DNA of 64,000 nt from Sphaerisporangium album (GCF_003323745.1 NZ_QOIL01000022.1:62001-126000), one strand, 5' to 3'. Positions 1 through 9,896 are shown, counted from the stretch's first letter. Notes: generated by a model from the letters alone, not told the origin. Made by a program: numbers and translations.

Positions 1-1
1 C

Positions 2-172
2 CCCGCCGGCTCGGACGAGGGACTGTGCATCGGGCGCCACGGGCCGATCAGTGTACGGCCCGGCACGGACACCAAGCTGGCTCACCTGCAGCTTCGTCCG
101 ATGCGTCCCCTCGACCCTCCGGTGCTGCTCGCGCTGCGCGACCTGCTCGACGTTCCCCAGCTCACCCACTGA
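2..172 (+). CDS. C-terminal end of an unidentified protein (5' end outside window)
   Basis: An open frame enters at the left edge and runs 56 codons to a TGA at 170-172, ending ...LLDVPQLTH. Third codon positions are strongly G/C as in real genes here, and a hairpin follows about 30 bases after the stop, which supports a true gene end. I recognise no domain in this fragment, so I assign no function. It points away from the enediyne operon and converges with it, so it is probably a separate transcription unit. Confidence 0.5.
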   Translation, partial: PAGSDEGLCIGRHGPISVRPGTDTKLAHLQLRPMRPLDPPVLLALRDLLDVPQLTH

Positions 173-203
173 GCCGTCGCCGCGCGCGCGGCGCACGGCG
201 GCC

Positions 204-228
204 GGACGGGCCGCGGCCGGGCCCGTCC
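204..228 (+). terminator. hairpin terminator after the partial gene
   Basis: A perfect 9-bp stem (GGACGGGCC / GGCCCGTCC) with a 7-base loop lies 32 bases after the stop at 172, followed by a short pyrimidine run (TCTTCC). There is no long T tract, which is usual for actinomycete terminators. Confidence 0.55.
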
Positions 229-682
229 TCTTCCATGAGACGAGGGTTCAACGCTTATCCGTGAGACGGACCGTGCGGGAAGCCGGTCCCAGCAGGGCAG
301 CTCATATCCCTGCCATTCCGGGTAACGCGGGCGACACCCAGAGGCCACCCCTCATTTCATGGGCCGGCCCCCCAACAATTCCACCTTCACCCTTATTCAG
401 GCGTGCCGAGCCCCGCTTTCGCGCGCGCACGGCGTCCCCGTCGGTTAATGGGCTTCCCGCGCGAAACGGCGCCGTCCCATATGAATCGGGACGGCGCCGC
501 GGCGTGAATGCGTAATCGGCCGCGAAGCGCGCGGCAATGCGCCCCCTGAAGCCGCCGTGGAAAAGGGGCGACGTTCCCTGGAAAGCGCGAACAGACGGCG
601 GAAGCCGGCCGGAACAGGCTGGCAGACTCGGGAAGCGAATGCCCGCCTGAACCGTGCGGCGGCTCGGGCCGCGAGACGTGGA
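229..682. other. non-coding gap between convergent genes
   Basis: Apart from the hairpin at 467-499, I see no supportable gene here. Short open frames exist on both strands, but they lack ribosome binding sites and look like ordinary high-G+C background. Confidence 0.5.
467..499 (-). terminator. hairpin downstream of the enediyne operon
   Basis: A perfect 12-bp inverted repeat (CGGCGCCGTCCC / GGGACGGCGCCG) with a 9-base loop lies about 180 bases beyond the stop of the last enediyne operon gene at 683. It could act in both directions between the two convergent units. Confidence 0.55.
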
Positions 683-2092
683 TCAGGCCCCGGCGCCCCC
701 GGCGTCGCGGACGGGGTGGACGGTCATCGGCAGACCGCCGCGCACCCGCAGCGACAGCATGGGCTCGGGGACCACCTTGTACCCCCGCACCTTGGCCAGG
801 CGCAGGTCACGCGCGACCATGGCGATCACGAACGTGGCCTCCATCATGCCGAGGTGGTTGCCGACGCAGAACCGGGGCCCCGCGCCGAAGGGGATGTAGG
901 CGTACCGCGGCCGGCCGCTCGGCCGGTCGGGGTCGAAGCGCTCCGGGTCGAAGGCCTCGGGCCGGTCCCAGAAGTCGGGGTGCCGGTGCAGCGTGTAGGG
1001 GCTGATCAGGACGTCGGCGCCGGCCGGCACGTGGTAGCCGCCGACCTCGTCGTCACCCTGGGCCTCCCGGGGAAGCATCCACACCGGCGGGTAGAGGCGC
1101 ATGACCTCCTCCACCACCATCGCGGTGTACTTCAGCCGGTGCAGGTCCTCGTAGACCGGAAGCCGGTCGCCGAGCACCTCCACCGCCTCCGCGTGCAGCC
1201 GCTCGCGCACCTCGGGGTGGCCGTCCAGCAGGTGGAACGTCCACGACAGCGTGCTCGCCGTGGTCTCGTGCCCGGCGAGCAGCAGCGTGACCAGCTCGTC
1301 CCGCATGCGCAGCCGTCCCACGCGGGGGTCGGCCTCCTCGCGGGTCGAGGCGATCAGCCGGGAGACGACGTCGTCCCCGAGCTCGCCCGACTTCAGCCGC
1401 TCGGCCTCCAGATGGTCGACGATGCGCTGGAGGTCCTCGCGGGCCCGGCGGAACCTGATCTGCTTGGGCAGCGGCACCCACATCGGCACCTTGCTCAGCG
1501 TCACCAGCTCGAACATCGCCTGGTCCTGCACGGCCTCGAAGTCCTGCCCGATCGAGGTGAACTCCCCGAGGTCGGCGTCGAGCAGCGTGCGGCCGAGCAC
1601 GCCGAGGCTGAGCCACGTCATCTCCTGGACGACGTCGACCGGCCCCTCGGCCCCCTTGGCGCGGAGCCGTTCCACCAGGCCGGCCGCCTCCTTGGCGATG
1701 ACCCCGGCCTGCTGGGAGATGCGCTTGTTCTGGAAGACCGGCTGGATCATCCTGCGCTGCTTGCGCCACAGCTCGCCCTCGCTGGTCAGCAGGCCGTCGC
1801 CGATGGCCCGGCGCGCCTGGACCAGGCCGACTCCCTTGTGGTAGTTCCCGCTGTTGTCCGCCAGGACGTGCTTGGCGTGGTCGGGATGGTTGAAGAAATA
1901 GAGGGTCTTCGGGCCGATGGACAGCTTCGCCGCGTCGCCGTACGTGGCGGCCTGCTCCATCAGCGCCAGCCGGTCCTTCGCCAGTTTCTTGAAAAGGCCG
2001 GGCCCGGCCCACAAAGGCGGGCCGGGCGGCACCCGGCGGCCGTCCGAAGACGGCCGCTCGGATGCCGTGGCCTTGGGTCCGGTAAGCGTCAC
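683..2092 (-). CDS. cytochrome P450, enediyne E7-like
   Basis: A soluble P450 of 469 residues. The I-helix motif AGHETTAST lies near residue 273, the ExxR segment EEVMRLYPP near 326, and the haem-binding loop FGAGPRFCVG has its ligand Cys near 409, so all core residues are intact. I chose the GTG at 2092 because it overlaps the stop of the flavin reductase gene (GTGA), which implies translational coupling; the open frame extends 50 codons further upstream but only antisense of plausible sequence. It is the last gene of the enediyne operon. P450s in this position (called E7 in the C-1027 and neocarzinostatin clusters) are presumed to oxidise the polyene-derived warhead precursor; the exact reaction is not established and is inferred from context. 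Confidence 0.88.
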   Translation of the reverse strand: MTLTGPKATASERPSSDGRRVPPGPPLWAGPGLFKKLAKDRLALMEQAATYGDAAKLSIGPKTLYFFNHPDHAKHVLADNSGNYHKGVGLVQARRAIGDGLLTSEGELWRKQRRMIQPVFQNKRISQQAGVIAKEAAGLVERLRAKGAEGPVDVVQEMTWLSLGVLGRTLLDADLGEFTSIGQDFEAVQDQAMFELVTLSKVPMWVPLPKQIRFRRAREDLQRIVDHLEAERLKSGELGDDVVSRLIASTREEADPRVGRLRMRDELVTLLLAGHETTASTLSWTFHLLDGHPEVRERLHAEAVEVLGDRLPVYEDLHRLKYTAMVVEEVMRLYPPVWMLPREAQGDDEVGGYHVPAGADVLISPYTLHRHPDFWDRPEAFDPERFDPDRPSGRPRYAYIPFGAGPRFCVGNHLGMMEATFVIAMVARDLRLAKVRGYKVVPEPMLSLRVRGGLPMTVHPVRDAGGAGA

Positions 2093-2628
2093 GCCGGTAC
2101 CTCGCTCCAATCGGGACTCAGTTGTCGGAACTTGGCCTTGAACACGAGCAGCGCCTCTCTGTCGGTCGGCTGGTGCAGGTTCAGGACCTCGCCGATGAAG
2201 ATCGTGTGGTCCCCGCCGTCGTACGCCCGCCACATCTCGCACTCGAAGCCGGCGAGGGTGCCACTGAGCAGCGGGACGCCGCTCAGATGCCCCGGGTGCC
2301 AGTCGACGCGTTCGAACTGGGCGGCCCCGAGCGTCCGGTGGCGGTCCGCGAAGTGCAGGGCCTCCGCCTCCTGGTGCGAGGCGAGCACCGACACCCCGAA
2401 GTACCGCGACGCGCTGAGGTACTGGTGCATCAGCGCGCCGCGGTCGACGCAGACCAGCAGGAGCGGCGGATCGAGCGACACCGAGGTGAAGGAGTTGGCG
2501 GTCATGGCGTGCGGGACCTCACCGCCGGTCGTCACCACGGTGACGCCGGTGGCGAACGCCCCGAACGCTCGCCGCAGTGTCTTCGCCTCGGTCGCCGGGC
2601 GGGTTGGCGCGGAGTTGTCGACGTTCAC
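2089..2628 (-). CDS. flavin reductase (FMN-binding split barrel), enediyne E6-like
   Basis: A 179-residue protein with the flavin reductase-like fold: FATGVTVVTT near the N terminus, then the block TANSFTSVSLDPPLLLVCVD typical of NAD(P)H:flavin oxidoreductases that feed reduced flavin to two-component monooxygenases. It starts with GTG at 2628, preceded by a strong AGGAGG ribosome binding site six bases upstream. Its stop overlaps the P450 start by four bases. SgcE6-type reductases supply FADH2 to flavin monooxygenases in enediyne tailoring; the likely partner is a flavin-dependent hydroxylase not found among the core genes, possibly the FAD protein at 17224-18819 (inference). Confidence 0.87.
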   Translation of the reverse strand: MNVDNSAPTRPATEAKTLRRAFGAFATGVTVVTTGGEVPHAMTANSFTSVSLDPPLLLVCVDRGALMHQYLSASRYFGVSVLASHQEAEALHFADRHRTLGAAQFERVDWHPGHLSGVPLLSGTLAGFECEMWRAYDGGDHTIFIGEVLNLHQPTDREALLVFKAKFRQLSPDWSEVPA

Positions 2629-2661
2629 GCTTTCCTCCTGCTCAATCTCTAGAATCCGCGC

Positions 2662-3090
2662 CTAGGACGCATACGGTTCGAGCGCCTGCGCCAGAGCGTC
2701 GGGAACCCTGGCCGGGACCGTGCGGGTGTTGGGCCCGCGCATGCACGCCACCCGCTGCCGGCCGCGGGCGACGAGCGTCTCGCCGTCGCCCCCGTCCAGG
2801 CGGACGTAGTCGAAGCTGAACTCGACCTGTGTCTGCGCGAGCTCCACCAGCCGCATCCGGATCGAAAGCTCGTCGAAGGCGGTGATCTCGGCGAAGAACT
2901 CGCAGTCGACCTTCAGCGTGAACAGCTTCAGGTCGTCCTGCAGGTCCTTGAGCACCTCCGGCGCCCTCTGGTAGAGGAACAACTCGCGGCAGCGTCCCTG
3001 CCACCGCAGGTAGTTCACGTAGTACACGTTGCCGACGAGGTTGGTCTCCTCGAAGCCGACCGTGTGCTGGTACTCGAAGTACTTGCTCAT
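2662..3090 (-). CDS. tebC: enediyne hotdog thioesterase (E10/TebC family)
   Basis: A 142-residue single hotdog-fold protein. The N-terminal signature NVYYVNYLRWQGRCRELFL matches the enediyne thioesterases CalE7, DynE7 and SgcE10, which release the linear polyene from the PksE acyl carrier domain without a conventional acidic catalytic residue. An SD-like GGGAGG lies nine bases before the ATG, inside the 3' end of pksE, and only three bases separate the two genes. The gene order pksE then thioesterase is conserved in enediyne clusters. The product acts in the cytoplasm on ACP-bound substrate. Confidence 0.93.
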   Translation of the reverse strand: MSKYFEYQHTVGFEETNLVGNVYYVNYLRWQGRCRELFLYQRAPEVLKDLQDDLKLFTLKVDCEFFAEITAFDELSIRMRLVELAQTQVEFSFDYVRLDGGDGETLVARGRQRVACMRGPNTRTVPARVPDALAQALEPYAS

Positions 3091-3093
3091 GGC

Positions 3094-6000
3094 CTACGGC
3101 CTCCCTTCGGTGAGAACCGCGAGCGCCACCGGCTTCGCCGCGTCCCGCAGCGTCGTGACCAGCGTCGCGACGCGCACCCCGTCCGAGGCGAGCACCGCCC
3201 ACGCCTCCCCGCGCCCGGAGGCGAGGGTGAGCGGGGCGTCCGCGAGACCGGCGTCGCGCAGGCTCTGGACGGCGGCGAGCACGCGGGCCCCGGCCGTGTC
3301 GAGCTCCTCCCCCGTTTCGGCCGAGACCTGCTTGGCCAGCGGCAGGTGCTTGCCCAGCAGCTTCTTCCACTGGGTCGCGGTGTGGTGGGTGACCTCGGTG
3401 ACGCCGGTTCCGGTAGTCCCGTCCGCGACGACGCAGAGCGTGACTCCCGCCCCGTGCGCGGCCGACACCGCCGGGCCGCCGTCGGCGACCGGCTTGCCGC
3501 CGGGTCCGGCGGTCAGCGTGACCGGACGGCCGGCGGCGCGTCCCGCCGCCACCACCGTGCGGGCCTCGCGGGTGGCGTCGTCGTCGGCGCCCTCCGCGTA
3601 CGGCTCGACGGCGACGGCCACGCGGGTGCCGACCAGGTCCTCCACCGTGCGCTCGACGTAGGAGCCGAGCAGCGGGGTGACCCACGGGCCGCGGCCGTCC
3701 TTCTTGCGGACGGCCTGCAGGCGCAAACCCTCCCACCGCTCGACGACCTCACCGGCCGCGGTGCGGACGGCGATGTCGTATATATAGGTGTCGCCGTCGC
3801 GCAGCCGCTCGGTGGCGCAGTACCGCAGCTCGCCGGCCTGCGCGAGAGCGGCCCCGCCCGCGTACACCCGCTCGATGCCGGTCGGCAGCAGGGTGGCGTC
3901 CGGGACGCAGACCTGGTTGCCATGCATGAGCGCGTCGCGCATGCCCGGGTCGCCGAGCAGCAGCTCGCCGGGCAGGTAGCCGGCGAACCAGTCGGGCGCG
4001 GAGATCGCGGCGACGTCGGCGTCGACGTGGCGCGCGGCGGCCCGATGGTAGCGGCGCAGGCGGTGGAAGCGGCCGCCCTGGAACAGCGTGTCGCCGTACA
4101 TCTCCGTGGGCGGGTCGAGCGGGACGACCGGCAGGCCCTCGCCGATCTGGACGGGCGGGCCGTCCGGCACCGGCTCGCCGGTGAACTTCACCTTCGCGCG
4201 GAAGTGGTCGACCTCGAAGCCGGTCTCCGCGCTGCGGATCGCGACCTCGACCGTCGCCTCGCCGTCGTCGCCGCTGTCGGTGACGACCGCGGCGACACGG
4301 ATCGTCGTGCTGCCCTCCGGCGGCACGATGATCGGACGGCTGAACTCCGCGCCCTCGATGACCGGCGCGGTCGTGCGGCCGGTAACCGCCTGGGCGACCT
4401 GAGCCATCGCCTCCATGCCGAAGACGGCAGGGAACAGCAGGTTGCCGTCGAGCAGGTGGTCGGCGAGGTACAGGTCGGTGCCCGCGTTCATCTCCACCTC
4501 GGTGACGAGCTCGACACCGTGGTAGTGGACGAGGGGCTTGTCGACGAACCGCAGGAGCGGGAGCTCCGGCAGGTCGTAGCGCGCGGTGTCGATTCCCTGC
4601 GTGCGGCCGCTGATGACCACGGTGGCGGGCACGTCGGGGTCGGACACGAGCCGGCGCATGATCTCCACGCCCTGCTCGGGGGTGATGGCGGTGACGCCCA
4701 TGCGGCCGAGCGAGTCGACCACCGAGAGCTTCTCGCCCATGCCGACGTCGGACCAGACCGACCACTCCATGCAGATCGCCCGGCAGCCGGGGTGCGTCTC
4801 GCCCACTTCGCGGGTGAGCTCGGCCATCCAGTCGTTCGCGGTGGAGTAGTGCGCCTCGCCCTGCAGACCGGCCCGGCCGATGATGCTGCCGAACGACACC
4901 AGCAGGCGCAGCTTCCCGGGCTCGATCGCGTCGAGGACGTTGCGCAGGCCGTCGACCTTCGGGGCGAAGGTGCGGCGGAACGCGGCGGCGTCCAGGCCGG
5001 TGATCGCGGCCGGCTCGTTGCGGCCGGCGCCGTGCAGCACGGCGGTGACCGGCCCGAGCGCGGCCGACAGTTCGGCCACGGCGGCGGCGACCTTGGCGGC
5101 GTCGGTGACGTCGGCGCGGGCGTACCGCACCGTCACGCCGGAGTCCGCCATCCGCTTCAGGTTGTCGGCCAGTTCCTTGTCGTCCTCCGGGGCCGAGCGG
5201 CCGAGGACGGCCAGCTTGGCTCCGGTGTCGGTGGCCACGGCCAGGGCGCACTCGGCGGTGATGCCCTTGCCGCCGCCGGTGACCAGCAGCACGTCGCCCT
5301 CGCCCAGCGGGAGCTCGGTGCGGGCCGGACGGGTCGGCAGCGCGCGCAGCGTCGGCACGCGGCGCACACCCTGGTCGTCGTAGAAGACCTCGGAGAACCG
5401 GGTCGTCGCGGCGACCTCGTCCACGATCCGGGCGACGGCTTCGGGGCCCGGGGGGATGTGGACGACGGTGGTGCGCAGGTGCGGCGCCTCCAGTTGGAGG
5501 GTCTTGGCCAGGCCCGCGGCCCCGGCGCCGTGCTGGACGGCGACGAACCGCGTGCCCGGAGCGGCCGCGACGGCCGCCTGCGCGGCACGCAGCGCCTGCT
5601 CCAGATGAGCCTCGGCGCGCTCCTCGGGAAGGACGACCAGCAGGCCGGAGCCCACCTTGCCCTTCTCCAGGGCGTCGCGCAGCGGCGCGGCCAGCGGGGA
5701 GTCCCCCGGCGCGTAGAGCTGCCACGGGCCGTTCTCCTGGGGAGAAGCGCGCGCGGGCAGCGGCAGCTCGTCCAGGTCGACCGCGAACGGCCGCGACCAC
5801 GGGGCCGCGCCGGCGACGATCGCCGGCCCGGCGGGCGCGGCGGTCTTGGCGCTCTGCGCCAGCTCGTCGAGCGCCTCCGACAGCTCGCGCAGGCTCGCCG
5901 TGGCGAGGTTGGTCGGCGCGTGCGAGGCCGGGACGCCGAGCCGCTGGCTGGCCTGGTCGATGATGTGCATGACCGTGACCGAGCTGAGGTGCAGCTCGTC

Positions 6001-8904
6001 CAGCGGCCGCGCGTCCTCGCTGACCATCTCCAGCGGAAGCTCGGCCCGCTCCGCCGCGAGGCGGCGCAGCAGGTCGATGCTCGACTCCGTGGTCTCCCCG
6101 GCCTCCGTGGCCGCCGGCGCGGCGGCCTCGGCGACCGCGGGCTTCGCCGCGACGGCGTCCCTGCGGACGGTGCCGGTGATCTCGACCTTCGGCGCCTGCT
6201 CGACGGGACTCTGGAAGAACGAGAACTCGGCGCCGACCTCCAGCGGCCGCAGCAGCCGCCCGTGGAACAGCTCCTCGTGCACGACCGGGACGCCGACGAC
6301 GTACGCGGCGCCGGCCACGCGGAGCAGCCCGGTCAGCGACTCGTCGTCGGTGTCCAGCGGCACGGCCGGGACGTCGGTCACCGACGCCGCCAGCCCGCTG
6401 AGCACCCGGCCGGGGCCGACCTCGACGAACAGGTCGATGTCCTTGGCCGCGCGCTCGACCGCCTGCGTGAACAGCACCGGGTCGGTGATCTGCGTGCGCA
6501 GCAGCGCCCGGAGGTCGGTCCCCGACCGCAGCGTCTCCCCGGTGACCGTGGAGACGACCTGCCGTTCGATGGCGCCGAACTCCTCGTGCTCCAGCGCCGC
6601 GCCGAGCTCGTCGGCGGCCGGGGCCACCAGCGGCGAGTGGAAGGCGTGGGACACCGCGAGGCGGGTCCACTTCAGGCCCGCGGCCGTGGCCTTGGCCCCG
6701 AACGCCTCGATCGCCTCGACGGTGCCGGCGACCACGGTCTGCTCGGGCCCGTTGTACCCGGCGATGACGACGGGCAGGTCGCCGAGCAGCTCGATCACCG
6801 CGTCCGGCGTCGCGCGGACGCCGGCCATGGTGCCCGTGGCGCTGCTGTGCTCGGTCATCGCCCTGCCCCGGACGGTGGCCACGCGCAGCAGGACGTCCTC
6901 GTCCATCGCGCCGGCCCAGTGCAGCGCCGAGATCTCGCCGAGGCTGTGCCCGACGGCGACCTCGGCGTCCACGCCGATCAGGGACAAGGCACGCAGGCCC
7001 GCCATCGAGCCGGTGACGATGCGCGGCTGGGCGACGGCCGTCGCCACCATGTCACCGGCCGTGGGCAGGCCTGCCTGGACGTAGATCTCCTCGACCTCGG
7101 GGAAGCGGCGGCGCAGCGCGCCCCCGCTCGTCCCGCGTCCCGAACCCTGGCCGGGGAACAGGAAGCCGACCCGGCCCGGGCCGTCGGCGTGGCCGAGGAA
7201 CGCCCGGCCGTCCGGCGTGAACAGGCTGGTCTCGCCCGCGTCCAGCGCGTCGATCGCCCGCTGGAGCTGCCGCTCGGCGTCCTCCGGGGAGGTCGCCACG
7301 ATGGCGGCGCGGAAGGGCAGGTCGCGCAGCTCGCGCTGGAGCGTCGCGGCGAGGTCGCCCACCTGGCCGTAGGAGACCTGGGTGACGAAGCCGGCCAGCT
7401 CGGCGAGCCGGTCGCGCAGCGCCTGCGGCGTCGCGGCGTCCGCCAGCAGCAGTTCCGCGTCCTGCGAGGACGCGGCGAGCTGCCGGGTGCGCGTGGACAG
7501 CAGCCGCTTGCGCGGGCCGGTCTTCTCCAGCACGACGTGGGTGTTGATGCCGCCGAAGCCCATGGCCGTGATGCCGGCGCGCACGGGCGCGCCGGCGGGC
7601 CACGGCTCGGCCTTGCGCAGCGCGCGCAGGGTGGCCGAGTCGGAGGTCAGGATGTCGTGCGGGTCGACGCAGCCGATGGTCGGCGGCAGCACCTGCTCGT
7701 GCACGGCCATCGCGGCCTTGATGAGCCCGGCGACGCCGGCCGCCGCCTTGGCGTGGCCGATCATGCCCTTGATGGAGGTGACCACGGCGGGCCTGGCCGA
7801 GGCGTCCGCCTCGGCGCGCGCCTCCGACAGGGCGGTCAGCTCGGTCTTGTCGCCGACCGCCGTGCCGGTGCCGTGACCCTCGAACAGCTCGACGGTCTCG
7901 ATGCCGAACCCGGCCCGCTCGTAGGCCCGCTTGAGCGCCAGCTTGTAGCCGCTGACCTCGGGCCGGGTGATGCCGCCCTTGCCGTCGGAGGAGATCCCGA
8001 AGCCGGCGATGGTCGCGTAGACACGGTGGCGCGCCGCGAGGGCGTCCTCCTCGCGCATCAGCACGACCATGCCACAGCCCTCGCCCGGCCAGAAGCCGTT
8101 GGAGTGCCGGTCGTACAGGCGGAACTCGCCCTTGGCCAGGGCGCCGGTCTTGGCGAACCCGATGATCTCGAACGGGTCGATGGACAGGTCGACGCCGCCC
8201 GCGATGGCGACGTCGATGTCGCCGTCGATCAGGCTCTTGCAGGCGTTGGTCACCGACAGCAGCGACGAGGAGCACGCGCCGTCGACGGTGTAGCCGCCGC
8301 CGTGCAGGTCGAAGTGGTTGCAGATGCGCCCGGCGATGGTGTTGGACAGGCCACCCGCCAGGGTGTCCTCGTCGACGGGCGGGAACGGGTTCTTGTACGT
8401 GGTCTCCAGGTCGGCGAGGAACGTGGCGAGACGGTCGTCGTCCCAGCCCTGCTCCTTGAGGACCGCGGCCACGGTGCGGCGGACGTACGGCCAGCGCAGC
8501 CGCATGACGTTCGCCCGGGTGAACTCGCCTGTGAGGGTGTTGCCCACCACCACGCCGGTGCGTTCCCGGTTCAGGCCTTCCGCCCCGGGGAATCCCGCGT
8601 CCGCCAGTGCCTGGCCCGCCATGTCGAGGGCGAGCCAGTGGGTCAGATCTGTGGAGCGGTACGTGCTGCCGGCGATCTTGTAGCGGACCCGGTCGAACTC
8701 GTAGCCCTCGATGACCGCCGCCGTGCGCGCGTAGAAGGTGTCCGGGGTCGCCGGATCGGGATCCCAGTAGTCTTCGAGACGCATGCGCACGTCGGGCAGT
8801 CTTCGAAAGGCGCGGCGACCGGCGAGAGCGTTCTCCCAGAGCTCTCTCGGCGACGTGGCGTCCGGATATCGGCACGCCATGCCAACGATCGCGATCCTGG
8901 TCAT
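3094..8904 (-). CDS. pksE: iterative enediyne polyketide synthase PksE
   Basis: 1936 residues, the usual size for PksE, which builds the C15-C16 polyene precursor of the enediyne core. Domains in order: ketosynthase with active site GACSSS (Cys about 211) and later GHGTGT and IGHAKAAAG histidine blocks; acyltransferase with GHSLGE (Ser about 654); an acyl carrier domain with the enediyne-type LHLSS phosphopantetheine site near 974; ketoreductase with TGGGKGI near 1208 and catalytic YSTAND near 1352; dehydratase with DHLLDG near 1481 followed by FPAVFGMEAMAQ; and a C-terminal phosphopantetheinyl transferase-like region with VSAAHGAG near 1813. That the PKS carries its own transferase is characteristic of PksE. 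The ATG overlaps the unbU stop by four bases. No truncation or frameshift is visible. Whether the final enediyne is 9- or 10-membered cannot be read from this gene by eye. Confidence 0.97.
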   Translation of the reverse strand: MTRIAIVGMACRYPDATSPRELWENALAGRRAFRRLPDVRMRLEDYWDPDPATPDTFYARTAAVIEGYEFDRVRYKIAGSTYRSTDLTHWLALDMAGQALADAGFPGAEGLNRERTGVVVGNTLTGEFTRANVMRLRWPYVRRTVAAVLKEQGWDDDRLATFLADLETTYKNPFPPVDEDTLAGGLSNTIAGRICNHFDLHGGGYTVDGACSSSLLSVTNACKSLIDGDIDVAIAGGVDLSIDPFEIIGFAKTGALAKGEFRLYDRHSNGFWPGEGCGMVVLMREEDALAARHRVYATIAGFGISSDGKGGITRPEVSGYKLALKRAYERAGFGIETVELFEGHGTGTAVGDKTELTALSEARAEADASARPAVVTSIKGMIGHAKAAAGVAGLIKAAMAVHEQVLPPTIGCVDPHDILTSDSATLRALRKAEPWPAGAPVRAGITAMGFGGINTHVVLEKTGPRKRLLSTRTRQLAASSQDAELLLADAATPQALRDRLAELAGFVTQVSYGQVGDLAATLQRELRDLPFRAAIVATSPEDAERQLQRAIDALDAGETSLFTPDGRAFLGHADGPGRVGFLFPGQGSGRGTSGGALRRRFPEVEEIYVQAGLPTAGDMVATAVAQPRIVTGSMAGLRALSLIGVDAEVAVGHSLGEISALHWAGAMDEDVLLRVATVRGRAMTEHSSATGTMAGVRATPDAVIELLGDLPVVIAGYNGPEQTVVAGTVEAIEAFGAKATAAGLKWTRLAVSHAFHSPLVAPAADELGAALEHEEFGAIERQVVSTVTGETLRSGTDLRALLRTQITDPVLFTQAVERAAKDIDLFVEVGPGRVLSGLAASVTDVPAVPLDTDDESLTGLLRVAGAAYVVGVPVVHEELFHGRLLRPLEVGAEFSFFQSPVEQAPKVEITGTVRRDAVAAKPAVAEAAAPAATEAGETTESSIDLLRRLAAERAELPLEMVSEDARPLDELHLSSVTVMHIIDQASQRLGVPASHAPTNLATASLRELSEALDELAQSAKTAAPAGPAIVAGAAPWSRPFAVDLDELPLPARASPQENGPWQLYAPGDSPLAAPLRDALEKGKVGSGLLVVLPEERAEAHLEQALRAAQAAVAAAPGTRFVAVQHGAGAAGLAKTLQLEAPHLRTTVVHIPPGPEAVARIVDEVAATTRFSEVFYDDQGVRRVPTLRALPTRPARTELPLGEGDVLLVTGGGKGITAECALAVATDTGAKLAVLGRSAPEDDKELADNLKRMADSGVTVRYARADVTDAAKVAAAVAELSAALGPVTAVLHGAGRNEPAAITGLDAAAFRRTFAPKVDGLRNVLDAIEPGKLRLLVSFGSIIGRAGLQGEAHYSTANDWMAELTREVGETHPGCRAICMEWSVWSDVGMGEKLSVVDSLGRMGVTAITPEQGVEIMRRLVSDPDVPATVVISGRTQGIDTARYDLPELPLLRFVDKPLVHYHGVELVTEVEMNAGTDLYLADHLLDGNLLFPAVFGMEAMAQVAQAVTGRTTAPVIEGAEFSRPIIVPPEGSTTIRVAAVVTDSGDDGEATVEVAIRSAETGFEVDHFRAKVKFTGEPVPDGPPVQIGEGLPVVPLDPPTEMYGDTLFQGGRFHRLRRYHRAAARHVDADVAAISAPDWFAGYLPGELLLGDPGMRDALMHGNQVCVPDATLLPTGIERVYAGGAALAQAGELRYCATERLRDGDTYIYDIAVRTAAGEVVERWEGLRLQAVRKKDGRGPWVTPLLGSYVERTVEDLVGTRVAVAVEPYAEGADDDATREARTVVAAGRAAGRPVTLTAGPGGKPVADGGPAVSAAHGAGVTLCVVADGTTGTGVTEVTHHTATQWKKLLGKHLPLAKQVSAETGEELDTAGARVLAAVQSLRDAGLADAPLTLASGRGEAWAVLASDGVRVATLVTTLRDAAKPVALAVLTEGRP

Positions 8905-9896
8905 ACGGTGGCAACCTCTTTACCGTTGACCGAACCCGTGTCGACGGGCATCGGCGGAAGCGGCGTCGGAGCCTGAACCGCCTCACGCTGCTCGCGAGCC
9001 TTGTTGACGAAGTGGAGCGCCCAGAAGAACCCGCCGCGGATGGCGCAGACGCCGGCCGTGGCGAAGAAGAGCGCGTACGAGATGTGCACGGCCGTCAGCA
9101 GGCCGTACAGGAGGGCGACGCCGCCGCCGAACGCGACCTGCGAGGCCGGCCTGGACGGGCTCGTACCCGGGTCGGTGATCATGTAGTTGCTGAACAGGAC
9201 GAACGCGACACCGGTCATCATGGCGAGACCCGCCGAGATGGAGGTGCCGAAGAAGATTCCACGAAGGACGGCCTGGAGGGCGAAGACGCCGATCCAGCTC
9301 ATGATCAGCGGCATACGGCCGGTGAGCTTGCCGTTCAGCATCGTGCCGCCGACGATGATCAGGCCGGGGATCAGCCAGTCGGCCCACGTGTCGATGTTCT
9401 CCGTGAAGTGGTACGGCGGAGCGATGCTCGCCCAGGGGAACACCAGCAGGATGACGGCGATGCCGAAGTTCGACGGGTTCATGAAGTGCCGCATGCGGCC
9501 CTTCACCGGGGCCCGCAGCACCCACTTGGCGCCGACGGCCACGACCACGCCGAAGATCAGGACCCAGACCTGGTCGTTGACGTAGGTCAGCATGTTCATG
9601 GCAAGGCTGGTGATGTGCGCGGGGTACAGGAACTCGCGCAGGCCACGGATGCCGTTGCCCATGTAGCGCGGCGTGCGGCCCTCGACCCGCGCGCTGATGT
9701 ACTCAAGCCCGATCTCGGTCGCGTAACCGACCCCGATGGCGAGGAAGGGCCAGGTCCACGGCTGCTCGAACCCGAGGATCGTGTAACCGATGATGTTGAA
9801 GACGGTGATCGACATCGCGAAGTTGCGCAGGGCGATGACGACCTTGGGATCGTGACGCGGTGGCGCGGCGGGCTTCGTGTCTACCATTTCGATCAC
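8901..9896 (-). CDS. unbU: enediyne core membrane protein UnbU (E5)
   Basis: 331 residues with about eight hydrophobic segments, for example FAMSITVFNIIGYTILGF, VLIFGVVVAVGAKWVL and ALLYGLLTAVHISYALFF, so an integral membrane protein. The sequence MRHFMNPSNFGIAVILLVFPW resembles RnfD/NqrB-type flavin-transport subunits, the family to which UnbU/E5 proteins of enediyne clusters belong. The start is either GTG 9896 (GTGA overlap with unbV) or the ATG three codons in. E5 is one of the five conserved genes (E3, E4, E5, E, E10) that mark enediyne warhead cassettes; its biochemical role is not established. Confidence 0.92.
   Translation of the reverse strand: MIEMVDTKPAAPPRHDPKVVIALRNFAMSITVFNIIGYTILGFEQPWTWPFLAIGVGYATEIGLEYISARVEGRTPRYMGNGIRGLREFLYPAHITSLAMNMLTYVNDQVWVLIFGVVVAVGAKWVLRAPVKGRMRHFMNPSNFGIAVILLVFPWASIAPPYHFTENIDTWADWLIPGLIIVGGTMLNGKLTGRMPLIMSWIGVFALQAVLRGIFFGTSISAGLAMMTGVAFVLFSNYMITDPGTSPSRPASQVAFGGGVALLYGLLTAVHISYALFFATAGVCAIRGGFFWALHFVNKAREQREAVQAPTPLPPMPVDTGSVNGKEVATV

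Noticed and set aside
557-2665. Open frame of 702 codons on the plus strand
   Set aside because: Antisense to the P450 and flavin reductase genes, both of which have complete motifs.
3064-8976. Open frame of 1970 codons on the plus strand
   Set aside because: It is antisense to pksE along its length; G+C-rich third positions keep the opposite frame open. The translation is Arg/Gly/Val/Asp-rich without domains.
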